Assembly: GCA_046348585.1 (NCBI GenBank)
Contig: JAXMDZ010000011.1
Location: 1 to 64,000 of the forward strand
Direction: 5' to 3'
Length of the DNA stretch: 64,000 nucleotides
From: JADZAI01 sp046348585
GTDB taxonomy: Bacteria > Pseudomonadota > Alphaproteobacteria > Micropepsales > Micropepsaceae
Every line of letters begins with the position of its first letter. The stretch's first letter is position 1. A program made the translations under genes and the position numbers. Below are positions 8,737 through 16,657 of the stretch, piece after piece. The notes beneath the pieces are model-generated. The model saw nothing but the letters and a program-made list of their open reading frames with translations, was not told the DNA's origin and made no database searches.

Positions 8737-9138
8737 ATGTTCCCCCGCGCCGCCTTCCGCCCGCTTCTCGCCGCCGCCGTGCTGGCGCTGACGGTGGGGT
8801 CCGCGCGCGCCGCCACGGCGGACATGCTGAGCCCCGAGGGCGACAGCGACACGGCCTCGGCGCTGAGCGGCGCGCGGGCCGACCTCGCGGACGCCGAGGC
8901 CTATCTGGCCGAGCTGGAGGCCGGACATTTCGAAGGCATCTTCGCGGTGGACGGAGATGCTCTGCGCTGCGGCGAGCCGTCGGCCCAGGCGGGCTGCCAG
9001 CCGCTGACCGGCGAGGACAAGGCCGAGGCGATCGCCGAGGCGCGCGAGATGGTCGCCAACGCGACCGCCGCGATGAACGCGGCGCAATCGGCCTTCGCCG
9101 CGGCCGGGGGCGTCGAGGCCGCCGCTTTCCTGGAATAG
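8737..9138 (+). CDS. Small secreted protein, paralog of the upstream C-x8-C protein
   Basis: 133 aa with a signal peptide (cleavage about residue 25 after GSARA). The mature protein has a helix (LSGARADLADAEAYLAEL), a hairpin with C78 and C87 (CGEPSAQAGCQPLT), then a second alanine-rich helix. It aligns without gaps to the end of the preceding protein but lacks that protein's coiled-coil insert. The ATG at 8737 is chosen over upstream starts because it gives a proper signal peptide. Function unknown; a disulfide-closed helical hairpin is inferred. Confidence 0.72.
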   Translation: MFPRAAFRPLLAAAVLALTVGSARAATADMLSPEGDSDTASALSGARADLADAEAYLAELEAGHFEGIFAVDGDALRCGEPSAQAGCQPLTGEDKAEAIAEAREMVANATAAMNAAQSAFAAAGGVEAAAFLE

Positions 9139-9169
9139 ACGCGCGCGCCGCGGCGCGGTTTCTTCCCGC

Positions 9170-9247
9170 ATGGCGGCCCTTGCGGCGGCCTGCGGAGCGG
9201 CGGCGGGCGTGAGGCTGGATGGCCGGGTCAGGCCCGGCCATGAGGAC
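9170..9247. repeat. Dispersed 78-bp palindromic repeat, copy 1
   Basis: Shares its first 21 bases (19 identical) and last 35 bases (34 identical) with the copy at 50088-50165, and both copies are exactly 78 bp. The last block contains the palindrome GGCCGGGTCAGGCCCGGCC. The middle is variable. Such extragenic elements, readable as xMAGLDPAIQ on one strand, are widespread in alphaproteobacteria. Confidence 0.75.
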
Positions 9248-9315
9248 GGAATCGTCCAGGCCCGGCCGTTCGCAGGATGCTCCGGAGCGGTTGCGCGCAC
9301 CGCCGCGCGAAACGA

Positions 9316-9343
9316 AAAAAGGCCGGGCATCGCCCGGCCTTTG
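9316..9343 (-). terminator. Rho-independent terminator of infC
   Basis: Eleven-base arms AAAGGCCGGGC and GCCCGGCCTTT around a 3-nt loop; read on the minus strand the stem is followed by TTTTTT. It lies 20 bp beyond the infC stop. It may also stop the plus-strand genes upstream, since the other side reads TTTGTCGTT. Confidence 0.85.
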
Positions 9344-9363
9344 TCGTTCGCCGCCGTCGCGCT

Positions 9364-9912
9364 TCAGCGCGGGGCCATCACCATCTGCATCTGGCGGCCT
9401 TCGAGGCGCGGTTCCTGCTCGACCTTGGCGATCTCGGCGACCTGCTTCTTGATGCGGTCGAGCACTTCCATGCCGAGATGCTGGTGCACCATCTCGCGGC
9501 CGCGGAAGCGCAGCGTGAACTTCACCTTGTCGCCTTCGCCGAAGAACTTCACGGCCGAGCGCATCTTCACGTCGTAGTCGTGATCGTCGATGCCCGGCCT
9601 CATCTTGATCTCCTTGATCTCGATGATCTTCTGCTTCTTGCGGGCTTCGTTGGCCTTTTTCTGCTGCTCGTACTTGAACTTGCCGTAGTCCATGAGGCGG
9701 CAGACCGGCGGCTTGCCCATCGGGGACACTTCCACCAGATCGACGCCTTCCTCCTCGGCCATGCGCAGCGCGTCGCGGCGGCTGAGCACGCCGCGCTTTT
9801 CGCCGGCCTCGTCGATGACGAGGACTTCGAACGCGGTGATGTCGCCGTTGATGCGAGGGCCGTCGTCGTTCTTCGGCGGAGGGCCGGCAAAGCTGGGTCT
9901 ACGGGGCGGCAG
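9364..9912 (-). CDS. infC: Translation initiation factor IF-3, apparent CTG start
   Basis: About 182 aa. The N-domain holds PRINGDI and GVLSRRDAL, the linker helix EQQKKANEARKKQK, and the C-domain has DVKMRSAVKFFGEGDKVKFTLRFRGREM. No ATG, GTG or TTG exists between the in-frame stop (9937-9939) and the conserved N-domain; the first GTG, at 9789, would remove about 40 residues including PRIN. An in-frame CTG at 9912 sits 7 nt after TAAGGAG, an excellent ribosome binding site, and yields PPRRPSFAGPPPKNDDG, a typical IF-3 leader. A rare start codon matches the known IF-3 autoregulation (AUU in E. coli). CTG is inferred. Confidence 0.85.
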   Translation of the reverse strand: MPPRRPSFAGPPPKNDDGPRINGDITAFEVLVIDEAGEKRGVLSRRDALRMAEEEGVDLVEVSPMGKPPVCRLMDYGKFKYEQQKKANEARKKQKIIEIKEIKMRPGIDDHDYDVKMRSAVKFFGEGDKVKFTLRFRGREMVHQHLGMEVLDRIKKQVAEIAKVEQEPRLEGRQMQMVMAPR

Positions 9913-10115
9913 GGCAGTTCTCCTTAACGCATGGATTCATTGGTTTTCGGTCAGGCGGCGCGTGCCGTGGCACGGAAGATGTCGCCTGTCGCCGATCCGT
10001 ATCGATCCATGCGTGAAGCGCCGCTCCCGTGCTGCCTGACGCGCGGCCGCCCCATGCGGACGTCCACGCGGGGCAAGATGTAATCCGAATGGCCGCCCCT
10101 GTGAAGCGTTTCCGC

Positions 10116-10808
10116 TCAGGACGAGCCGCCCGACATGTTGAGGACCTGCCCGGTCATGAAGCCGGCGCGGCCTTCGGCGAGGAGCGCGACAAGCTCGGCG
10201 ACCTCGGCCGGATCGCCGAGGCGGCCGAGCGGCACCCGGGCGAGGAGCTTCGCCGCCTTCTTCGCGTCCTCCAGCCAGGCCTTGGGGTAGTACATCTCGG
10301 TCTGGATGAAATTGACGGCGACCGCGTTCACCGGAATGCCGGCCGGGGCGAGTTCCAGCGCCAGGCTCCTGACCGCCCCGGTGATCGCCGAACGCGCCGC
10401 CGCATAGGCGCCGAAGGCCGGAATCCCGCCGAGCGGGCCGGCCGAAGTCATGAAGACGATGCGCCCGCCGCCCGCCCGCTTCATGTGCGGCACGGCGGCG
10501 GCGGCGAGGGCCAGCGGCTCGATCGCCAGCTTCTCGAAGAAGGGCCGCGTCGTTTCGGCGTTGAGCGTTTCGACCGGCGTGCGGGGCGCGGGATAGGCGG
10601 CCGAGACCACCAGCGCGTCGATCCGCCCGGCGAGGGCGATCGCCGCTTCGACGAGCGCCTCGGGCGTATCGTGGCGCAGCCGGTCGCCGCCGTCGGCATA
10701 GGTCTCGTCGGCCTCGATCACCCGCCCGCCGCCGGCGCGCAGCCGCGCCGCAAGCGCCGGGCCGACGAACGAGGCGGCGTCGGTGAGAAGGGTGACGGTT
10801 CCGCTCAT
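10116..10808 (-). CDS. Halohydrin dehalogenase-like SDR protein
   Basis: 230 aa, short-chain dehydrogenase fold. The usual NAD-binding glycine motif is replaced by T9-x4-F14-x-G16, and the catalytic motif is S122-x12-Y135-x3-R139 with arginine in place of the SDR lysine. These two motifs together are the published signature of halohydrin dehalogenases, which open vicinal halohydrins to epoxides without a cofactor. The later VNFIQTEMYYPKAW resembles the halide-site loop of HheC-type enzymes, and LTGQV-type MTGQVLNMSGG ends the core. It is the third gene of an operon with two acyl-CoA dehydrogenases (10-bp gap). An NAD-dependent oxidoreductase role is less likely; activity is inferred. Confidence 0.75.
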   Translation of the reverse strand: MSGTVTLLTDAASFVGPALAARLRAGGGRVIEADETYADGGDRLRHDTPEALVEAAIALAGRIDALVVSAAYPAPRTPVETLNAETTRPFFEKLAIEPLALAAAAVPHMKRAGGGRIVFMTSAGPLGGIPAFGAYAAARSAITGAVRSLALELAPAGIPVNAVAVNFIQTEMYYPKAWLEDAKKAAKLLARVPLGRLGDPAEVAELVALLAEGRAGFMTGQVLNMSGGSS

Positions 10809-10818
10809 GGCCAACGCC

Positions 10819-12021
10819 TCAACCCGCGCGCACGTCGCGGAAGGGGATGGTGCGGTCGATCTCGGGTTCCTTGGGCAGGCCCAGCACGCGCTCGCCGATG
10901 ATGTTGCGCTGGATCTGGTCGGTGCCGCCGCCGATCGAGGTGAAATAGGCGTTGAGGCTGAGGAAGTTGGCGTCGTCGGCGCGTGCGTGCGCATCGCCGT
11001 CCAGCAACGACTGCGCGCCGAGCAGCGTGGTGCGCAGGCGCGCTTCCTCGTGCAGGATGCGCGACATCGCCAGCTTGCCGAGCGACATCACCGAGGACGA
11101 GGTGCCGAGTTTCAGGTCCGCCTTGGCGCGCGCGTTGTTGAGCGCGTTGAGGCGGCGCCAGGCGACGACCTGGGCGAGGTGCTGGCGCACGACCGGATCG
11201 CCGAGGCGGCCGGCCTCGCGCGCCAGATCGACCATGGTGGCGCGGTCGCCGCCGCGCCGGGGACCGCGCGCCGCGTCGCCCATCACCGAACGCTCATAGG
11301 CGAGCGCCGTCTGCAGCACGCGCCAGCCATTGTTGAGGCCGCCGAGCATGAAGTCGCCCGCGACCCGCGCGCCGTCGATGAAGACCTCGTTGAAATGGGC
11401 CTCGTCGGTCACCTGGCGCAGCGGGCGGACCTCGACGCCGGGCTGCTTCATCGGCAGGAAGAAGAACGAGATGCCGTTATGCTTGGGCACGTCCCAGTCG
11501 GTGCGGGCGATGAGCATGCCGTAATCGGCGGTCATCGCGCCGGAGGTCCAGACCTTCTGGCCGGTGACGACGAAATCGCCGCCGTCCGCCTCCGCCCGGG
11601 TGCGCACGCCCGCCAGATCGGAGCCCGCGCCCGGCTCGCTGTAGAGCAGGCACATGTTGATGTCGCCGGTCAGCATGCCTTGCAGCAGCGCCGCCTTCAT
11701 CGTTTCGGTGCCGAAGTTGAAGGCGGTGATGGCGTAGAGATGGGTGCGGTCCTGGCCCGACCCCGGCGCGCGCACGGCGGCGAATTCGGCCTCGACGATC
11801 TTCGCCTGGCGGTCGGCGAGGCCGCGCCCGTACCATTCGACCGGCCAGCGGTTCACCGCCCAGCGGGCATCGACCACTTTCGCCTGCCAGGCGCGCTGTT
11901 CGGGGCCGACCGTCCACTGGTCGCTGCGCGGCGGCAGGCCCTTCCATTGTTCCTTCAGGAAGGCGCGGACCTCGGCGCGCAGCTCGTCGTCGGACATCGG
12001 TTTGAGAGCGATTGCGGTCAT
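10819..12021 (-). CDS. Acyl-CoA dehydrogenase, catalytic-subunit type
   Basis: 400 aa, FAD-dependent alpha,beta-desaturase of an acyl-CoA. FAD/substrate motifs are YSEPGAGSDLAGVRT (127-141) and VTGQKVWTSGA (152-162). E243 in LAYERSV is at the catalytic-base position used by isovaleryl-CoA and FadE26-type enzymes. The C-terminus (FTSIGGGTDQIQRNIIGERVLGLP) closes the FAD site. It lies 3 bp after the second acyl-CoA dehydrogenase gene, the arrangement of alpha2beta2 heterotetramers that act on sterol side-chain or other bulky CoA esters (family knowledge). The substrate is not deducible. Confidence 0.88.
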   Translation of the reverse strand: MTAIALKPMSDDELRAEVRAFLKEQWKGLPPRSDQWTVGPEQRAWQAKVVDARWAVNRWPVEWYGRGLADRQAKIVEAEFAAVRAPGSGQDRTHLYAITAFNFGTETMKAALLQGMLTGDINMCLLYSEPGAGSDLAGVRTRAEADGGDFVVTGQKVWTSGAMTADYGMLIARTDWDVPKHNGISFFFLPMKQPGVEVRPLRQVTDEAHFNEVFIDGARVAGDFMLGGLNNGWRVLQTALAYERSVMGDAARGPRRGGDRATMVDLAREAGRLGDPVVRQHLAQVVAWRRLNALNNARAKADLKLGTSSSVMSLGKLAMSRILHEEARLRTTLLGAQSLLDGDAHARADDANFLSLNAYFTSIGGGTDQIQRNIIGERVLGLPKEPEIDRTIPFRDVRAG

Positions 12022-12024
12022 GGC

Positions 12025-13125
12025 TCAGGCCCCCATCGCCTGGAGGAAGCGTTCGCGGTGATAGGCGGGGCCGCCCAGCAGATGCTGGTCGGCGCGCGCC
12101 CGGCGCAGATAGAGATGGGCGGGATGCGCCCAGGTGAAGGCGATGCCGCCATGCATCTGGATCGCGTCGGCCGCGGTCTTCGCATAGGCGTCGGCGCAGG
12201 CGAAGGCGGCGAGGTGCACCGCCTCGGCGGCGTCCGGCGCGCCCGAAGCCAGCGCCTCGGCGGCGGCCCGTGCGGCGCTGGTCGCGCTTTCGCTTTCCAG
12301 CAGCAGATCGGCGGCCATGTGCTTGATCGCCTGGAACGAGCCGATGGCGCGGCCGAACTGGATGCGCGTCTTGGCGTATTGAACGGTCATCTCCAGCACG
12401 CGGCGCGCGCCGCCCGCCTGTTCGCCGGCGAGGGCGACGAGGGCGAGGCGCAGCATCGCCTCGACCGCCTCCCAGCCCGCCTGGCCGAGCCGCGCCGCGG
12501 GAACGTGGCGGAAATCCATCTTCGTCAGACGCAGCGTGCGGTCGAAGCTCTGCAGGCGCTCGATCGCGAGGCCGGGGGCGTCCGGCGCGACCTCGAAGAT
12601 CGCAAAGCCGCCCTCGATGCGGGCGACGGCGAGGACGAGATCGGCGGCGGCCCCGTGCAGCACGAAGGAGGCCGTGCCGTCGAGGAACCAGCGCTCGCCA
12701 TGGGCGTGGGCGGCGAGCGCGACGCCGTCCGGCGTCCAGGTACCGGACTCGCCGGTCAGCGCGACCGTGGCGATGCGGCCGCGCGCGAGGCCGGGCAGGA
12801 GGCGGTCCGACGCCGCCGCGTCGCCGCAGGCGGCGATGAGCGCAGCGGCCATCGTCACCGCGAAGAGCGGGGCGGGCAGGAGCGCCGCGCCGGCTTCCTC
12901 CATGATCGCTTCGAGCTCGACCGGGCCGCCGCCGAGGCCGTCATGGGCGGGGTCGATGACGAGGCCGGCGACGCCGAGATCGACCAGCGCCGTCCACAGC
13001 GCCGGATCGTAGCCCGCCTCGCTTTCCATCGCACGGCGGATGCCGGCCTCGGTGCAGAGATCGGCCAGCAGGCGGCGGACGGAGTCCGCCATCGCGGCCC
13101 GGTCCTCGGCCGTGAAACTGCTCAT
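12025..13125 (-). CDS. Acyl-CoA dehydrogenase, partner-subunit type
   Basis: 366 aa. It has the acyl-CoA dehydrogenase N-terminal helical, beta and C-terminal helical domains (YAKTRIQFGRAIGSFQAIKHMAADL, then MHGGIAFTWAHPAHLYLRRA). The end resembles FadE27/FadE28-type partners, which supply half of a composite FAD site, and it lacks the AYER glutamate seen in its neighbour. ATG 13125 (MSSFTAEDRAAM) is chosen; the frame is open further upstream but that sequence is not protein-like. First gene of the operon; the promoter should lie in the AT-richer stretch upstream. Confidence 0.85.
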   Translation of the reverse strand: MSSFTAEDRAAMADSVRRLLADLCTEAGIRRAMESEAGYDPALWTALVDLGVAGLVIDPAHDGLGGGPVELEAIMEEAGAALLPAPLFAVTMAAALIAACGDAAASDRLLPGLARGRIATVALTGESGTWTPDGVALAAHAHGERWFLDGTASFVLHGAAADLVLAVARIEGGFAIFEVAPDAPGLAIERLQSFDRTLRLTKMDFRHVPAARLGQAGWEAVEAMLRLALVALAGEQAGGARRVLEMTVQYAKTRIQFGRAIGSFQAIKHMAADLLLESESATSAARAAAEALASGAPDAAEAVHLAAFACADAYAKTAADAIQMHGGIAFTWAHPAHLYLRRARADQHLLGGPAYHRERFLQAMGA

Positions 13126-13479
13126 GGACGCTTCTCCCGGTTCTTGTCGTTCAGCCATCGTCGCGCGCCCCGGCAGGGGCGGCAAGTGGCCGTAACGGCA
13201 AGGATGGGGAATTAGAGCGCACTTTCTCTTTGCTCTTGATGGTTCCCGGGCGCAAATATGGAGAGCCAATTTCAGGACGCAGAATTTATATGCGCGGCGC
13301 ATAGTAGATAGCCGAACTGAAAATCGAATGTTTTGAGAAATGCAACGGGGAAATTTGTGGCGCAAACGATAGTTGCCTATTTGTTCCCATTTTTCCCACA
13401 AACGGAATCGGTTATTGGAATGGAGTGTAGTTCGGCTCCCTCTTTCGGGCCCAAGCGAATCGGGTGAGGAATCAACGGA
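13126..13479. other. AT-richer intergenic region, no gene seen
   Basis: About 350 bp with base composition clearly lower in GC than the flanks, especially 13200-13440. It should contain the promoter of the minus-strand acyl-CoA dehydrogenase operon and that of the plus-strand remnant at 13480. No tRNA, attachment site or repeat recognised. Confidence 0.6.
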
Positions 13480-13731
13480 ATGAAGTTGGGGAAGAGAATC
13501 GGAGACGTTTCAGACCTTCCCGAGGAACTTCTTCGGCAACTGAATGCAACCAAGAAAGATCTCTTGGAAACCCAGATTATCGAGACGATACGCGGACGCT
13601 ATGAGGGGTCGGCCGTTCCGGTGCGAACCTCCATAACCCATGCCAACCAACAGGTTCACGATGACCTGTTCGAAAAACGATGGGCTGTTGCCCCGAATAC
13701 GCTGCAACAACTCAACGCCGAGCGCGGTTGA
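13480..13731 (+). pseudogene. 5' fragment of an unidentified gene, fused to antisense mrr
   Basis: The frame encodes 83 aa, but only about the first 45 (MKLGKRIGDVSDLPEELLRQ to RYEGSA) look like real protein: charged, helical, consistent with the start of a small regulatory or HTH protein. From about 13615 on, the frame reads the antisense strand of mrr. The natural 3' part is missing. Interpreted as a gene truncated by the same deletion that cut mrr. Codon usage is AT-richer than neighbours, suggesting acquired DNA. Confidence 0.5.
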
Positions 13732-14178
13732 TAGAGCTTGGCTAGCAGCCTCGATTTGCTCCTCGGGTGTGGACTCCTCCAGGGTATCGAGAGCTGGCGC
13801 GGGTTCAATCCTTCGATCCTCGCTCGGGTTGGCTCGCGACGACAGGTAGAATTCCTGAAATGCGGGAATTGTCATCAATAGCTGATTGTCGATCCGATCT
13901 GGGTGTCTGCTCAGCAACTCCCGTCCAGCAACGCTTGCAACAAAGCGTCCGCGACTCGGCTGGTCGATCAATCCCGCTCGGGACAAGTAGAATTTCGACC
14001 AGTGAATGCGGTTGTGGAGAACCTTCTGCCTGCCGCTTGGTAGCAGCTCGTCGCGTTCGGCCTGGGTAAGCGAGAATTCATCAGCAATCCGTCCTTCAAT
14101 GTCCGGAATGCGCGTCTCACCCTCTGCAGATATGCGCAGCAGCGGCAGCATCAATGTTTGATAGTCGGGTATTGCCAC
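13510..14178 (-). pseudogene. mrr: Truncated Mrr-type restriction endonuclease
   Basis: The N-terminal winged-helix Mrr_N domain is intact (IPDYQTLMLPLLR, then QKVLHNRIHWSKFYLSRAGLI and GRELL), followed by a linker and the beginning of the catalytic domain (LLQRIRGNSPSFFEQVIVNLLVGMGYGGS). After GGS, at about 13620, similarity stops and the frame runs into the opposing gene, so the catalytic D-(E/Q)xK segment is absent and nuclease activity is not expected. GTG at 14178 with GAGGG upstream is the likely start. Mrr proteins cut modified DNA; these genes move often, and base composition here fits a transferred island. Confidence 0.72.
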
Positions 14179-14270
14179 AGCACCCTCAATCAGCCCGCAA
14201 CTGTTCAATTGCGGGCCGACGGTAGCGGACGACGGCGCCCGCTAGAAGCGTCAACTCACGCCACTATACC

Positions 14271-16268
14271 TCAACGCAGGTCGGGCGGCAGGGCTTCGGC
14301 GCGGAGCATGGCGATGGCCTCGTCCACGCTCATCGTTTCCTGCTTCTCGACGCCGAGGCGGCGCACCGTGATGCGCCCCTCCTCGGCTTCGCGCTTGCCG
14401 GCGATCAGCATGAGCGGAACCTTGGCGAGGCTGTGCTCGCGCACCTTGTAGTTGATCTTCTCGTTCCGCAGATCGGTCGCGGCCCTTAGCCCCGCCGATT
14501 TCAGCTTGCCCGCCAGCGTCCGCGCGTAATCGTCCGCGTCGCTGACGATGGTCGCCACCACCGCCTGCACCGGCGCGAGCCAGAGCGGGAACTTGCCGGC
14601 ATAGTGCTCGATCAGGATGCCGATGAAGCGTTCATAGGTGCCCAGGATCGCCCGATGCAGCATGACCGGGCGGTGGCGGGCGCCGTCCTCGCCGACATAG
14701 GTGGCGTCGAGCCGTTCGGGCAGGACGCGGTCGGACTGGATGGTGCCGACCTGCCAGGTGCGGCCGATCGCGTCGGTCAGGTGGAACTCCAGCTTGGGCG
14801 CATAGAATGCGCCTTCGCCCGGCAGTTCCTCCCAGCCCCATTCGGCGGTGGCGCGGCCGGTCGCCGCGACCGCGGCGCGCAATTCGCCCTCGGCCTTGTC
14901 CCACATCTCGTCGCTGCCGAAACGCTTGTCGGGGCGCAGCGCCAGCTTGATCGCGTATTTGTCGAAGCCGAGATCGCGGTAGATCGTGTCGAGCAGGTCG
15001 CAGAAGCTCTGCACCTCTTCGACGATCTGGTCCTCGCGGCAGAAGATGTGGGCGTCGTCCTGGGTGAACTGGCGCACGCGCATGAGGCCGTGCAGCGCGC
15101 CGTGCGGCTCGTTGCGGTGGCAGCAGCCCATTTCGGCGAGCCGGATCGGCAGGTCGCGGTAGCTCTTGATCCCCTGGCGGAAGATGAGGACGTGGCCGGG
15201 GCAGTTCATCGGCTTCAAGGCCATCCAGTCGGCCTTGCCGGAGATGACCGGACCCTCGTCCTCGGTGCTCGGCACCTCGTCGGGGATGACGAACATGTTT
15301 TCGCGATACTTGCCCCAGTGGCCGGACTGTTCCCACTGGCGCGAATCCATGATCTGCGGCGTCTTCACCTCAAGATAGCCGCTCGCATCGAGGCGGCGGC
15401 GCATATAGGCCTCCAGCGCCCGATAGATGACGAAGCCGTTGGGGTGCCAGAACACCGAGCCGTGCGCCTCGGACTGGAGATGGAAGAGGTCCATCTCCTT
15501 GCCGATCTTGCGGTGGTCGCGCTTCTCGGCCTCCTCAAGGCGGGTGAGATAGGCCTTCAGCTCCTTCTCGTCGCGCCAAGCGGTGCCGTAGATGCGCTGA
15601 AGCTGCGCGTTCTTCGCGTCTCCCCGCCAATAGGCGCCCGAGATCTTCATCAGCTTGAAGGCCGCGCCGATATGGCCGGTCGAGGGCAGATGCGGGCCGC
15701 GGCAGAGATCGTGCCAGTTGCCGTGGTAATAGACCGAGACGTCCTCGCCCGCCGGCAGGTCGCGGATGATCTGAGCCTTGTAGCTTTCGCCGATCTGCTC
15801 GAAATGGCGGATCGCTTCCTCGCGCGGCCAGACGGTGCGGCGGGTGGCGAGGTTCGCCTTCACCAGCTCGTGCATCCGAGCCTCGATCCTGGGCAGATCG
15901 TCGGTGGTGAACGGCTCGTTGCGGAAGAAATCGTAGAAGAAGCCGTCCTCGATGTTCGGGCCGATGGTGACCTGGGTGCCGGGGAACAGCTCCTGCACCG
16001 CCTGCGCCATCAGATGCGCGCAGTCGTGGCGGATGAGGTCGAGCGCCTCGGCCTCGTCCTTGCGGGTGATGAGGCGCAGCCGCGCGTCGGCGCGGATCGG
16101 GGTGTCGAGGTCGCGCAGGACGCCGTCGATCTCCGCCGCCAGCGCCGCCTTGGCGAGGCCGGGGCCGATGGCGGCGGCGATGTCCGCGCCGGTCGCGCCC
16201 GCGGTCGTCGTCCGCACGCTGCCGTCGGGCAGGGTGATGCGGATCTCGGCTGGGGTTGCGGCAGACAC
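14271..16268 (-). CDS. thrS: Threonyl-tRNA synthetase
   Basis: 665 aa, class II. Order of domains: N-terminal TGS (about 1-65), editing domain with HDCAHLMAQAV and the later Cys/His of HDLCRGPHLPSTG, catalytic core with MNCPGH and RNEPHGALHGLMRVRQFTQDD (motif 2), motif 3 near RPVMLHRAILGTYERF, and the C-terminal anticodon-binding domain (about 555-665). The start is taken as GTG 16268 (SAATPAEIRITLPDGS), with AGGAAGGA upstream; the open frame extends to 16319 but those residues are not conserved-looking. No T-box leader seen. Confidence 0.95.
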   Translation of the reverse strand: MSAATPAEIRITLPDGSVRTTTAGATGADIAAAIGPGLAKAALAAEIDGVLRDLDTPIRADARLRLITRKDEAEALDLIRHDCAHLMAQAVQELFPGTQVTIGPNIEDGFFYDFFRNEPFTTDDLPRIEARMHELVKANLATRRTVWPREEAIRHFEQIGESYKAQIIRDLPAGEDVSVYYHGNWHDLCRGPHLPSTGHIGAAFKLMKISGAYWRGDAKNAQLQRIYGTAWRDEKELKAYLTRLEEAEKRDHRKIGKEMDLFHLQSEAHGSVFWHPNGFVIYRALEAYMRRRLDASGYLEVKTPQIMDSRQWEQSGHWGKYRENMFVIPDEVPSTEDEGPVISGKADWMALKPMNCPGHVLIFRQGIKSYRDLPIRLAEMGCCHRNEPHGALHGLMRVRQFTQDDAHIFCREDQIVEEVQSFCDLLDTIYRDLGFDKYAIKLALRPDKRFGSDEMWDKAEGELRAAVAATGRATAEWGWEELPGEGAFYAPKLEFHLTDAIGRTWQVGTIQSDRVLPERLDATYVGEDGARHRPVMLHRAILGTYERFIGILIEHYAGKFPLWLAPVQAVVATIVSDADDYARTLAGKLKSAGLRAATDLRNEKINYKVREHSLAKVPLMLIAGKREAEEGRITVRRLGVEKQETMSVDEAIAMLRAEALPPDLR

Positions 16269-16401
16269 GGGCGGAATCCTTCCTGTTCGCCCGCCGGGGA
16301 TCGGCGGGGGCGCGCACACTCGTTTCGGGCATAGGACAAGTCAAGCCGCAGGCCCCGGGGGCGCGCGGCGGGCGGCGCGGCGGGGCGCGCCTGGAACGCG
16401 C

Positions 16402-16563
16402 CTAGAACGCGGCTGTCGCCTTCAGGGCGAGGAAGGCTTCGATATGGGCGGGCAGAGCCTCGGGCGCGTCCACCGTGAACTCGCCGTCGGCGAGATCGGC
16501 GGGGATGTCGTCGCGCGCGGGGGCCTCGTCGCCCTCCGCAAACCTGCGCCAGAGACCGGTCAT
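16402..16563 (-). CDS. Small hypothetical protein
   Basis: 53 aa (MTGLWRRFAEGDEAPARDD...). ATG 16563 follows GGAGGG by 5 nt, a strong ribosome binding site, and is preferred to an upstream in-frame start at 16614. Acidic, with one possible amphipathic C-terminal helix (PAHIEAFLALKATAAF). No family recognised. Confidence 0.5.
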   Translation of the reverse strand: MTGLWRRFAEGDEAPARDDIPADLADGEFTVDAPEALPAHIEAFLALKATAAF

Positions 16564-16657
16564 GCGTCCCTCCCGGCCCGGGGTCGAATCTCCCCTTCGG
16601 CCTTCGTCATTCACTATGATGGCGAATGGTGAAGCAAGGCTGAAAGGGGCGCGCCGC

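Noticed and set aside
9144..9157. CGCGCCGCGGCGCG palindrome after the second C-x8-C gene as a terminator
   Set aside because: The loop would be too short for a full stem and there is no T-run; self-complementary GC words are frequent at this base composition.
9364..9789. infC starting at GTG 9789
   Set aside because: It would delete the PRINGDI segment and much of the N-domain and has no suitable ribosome binding site.
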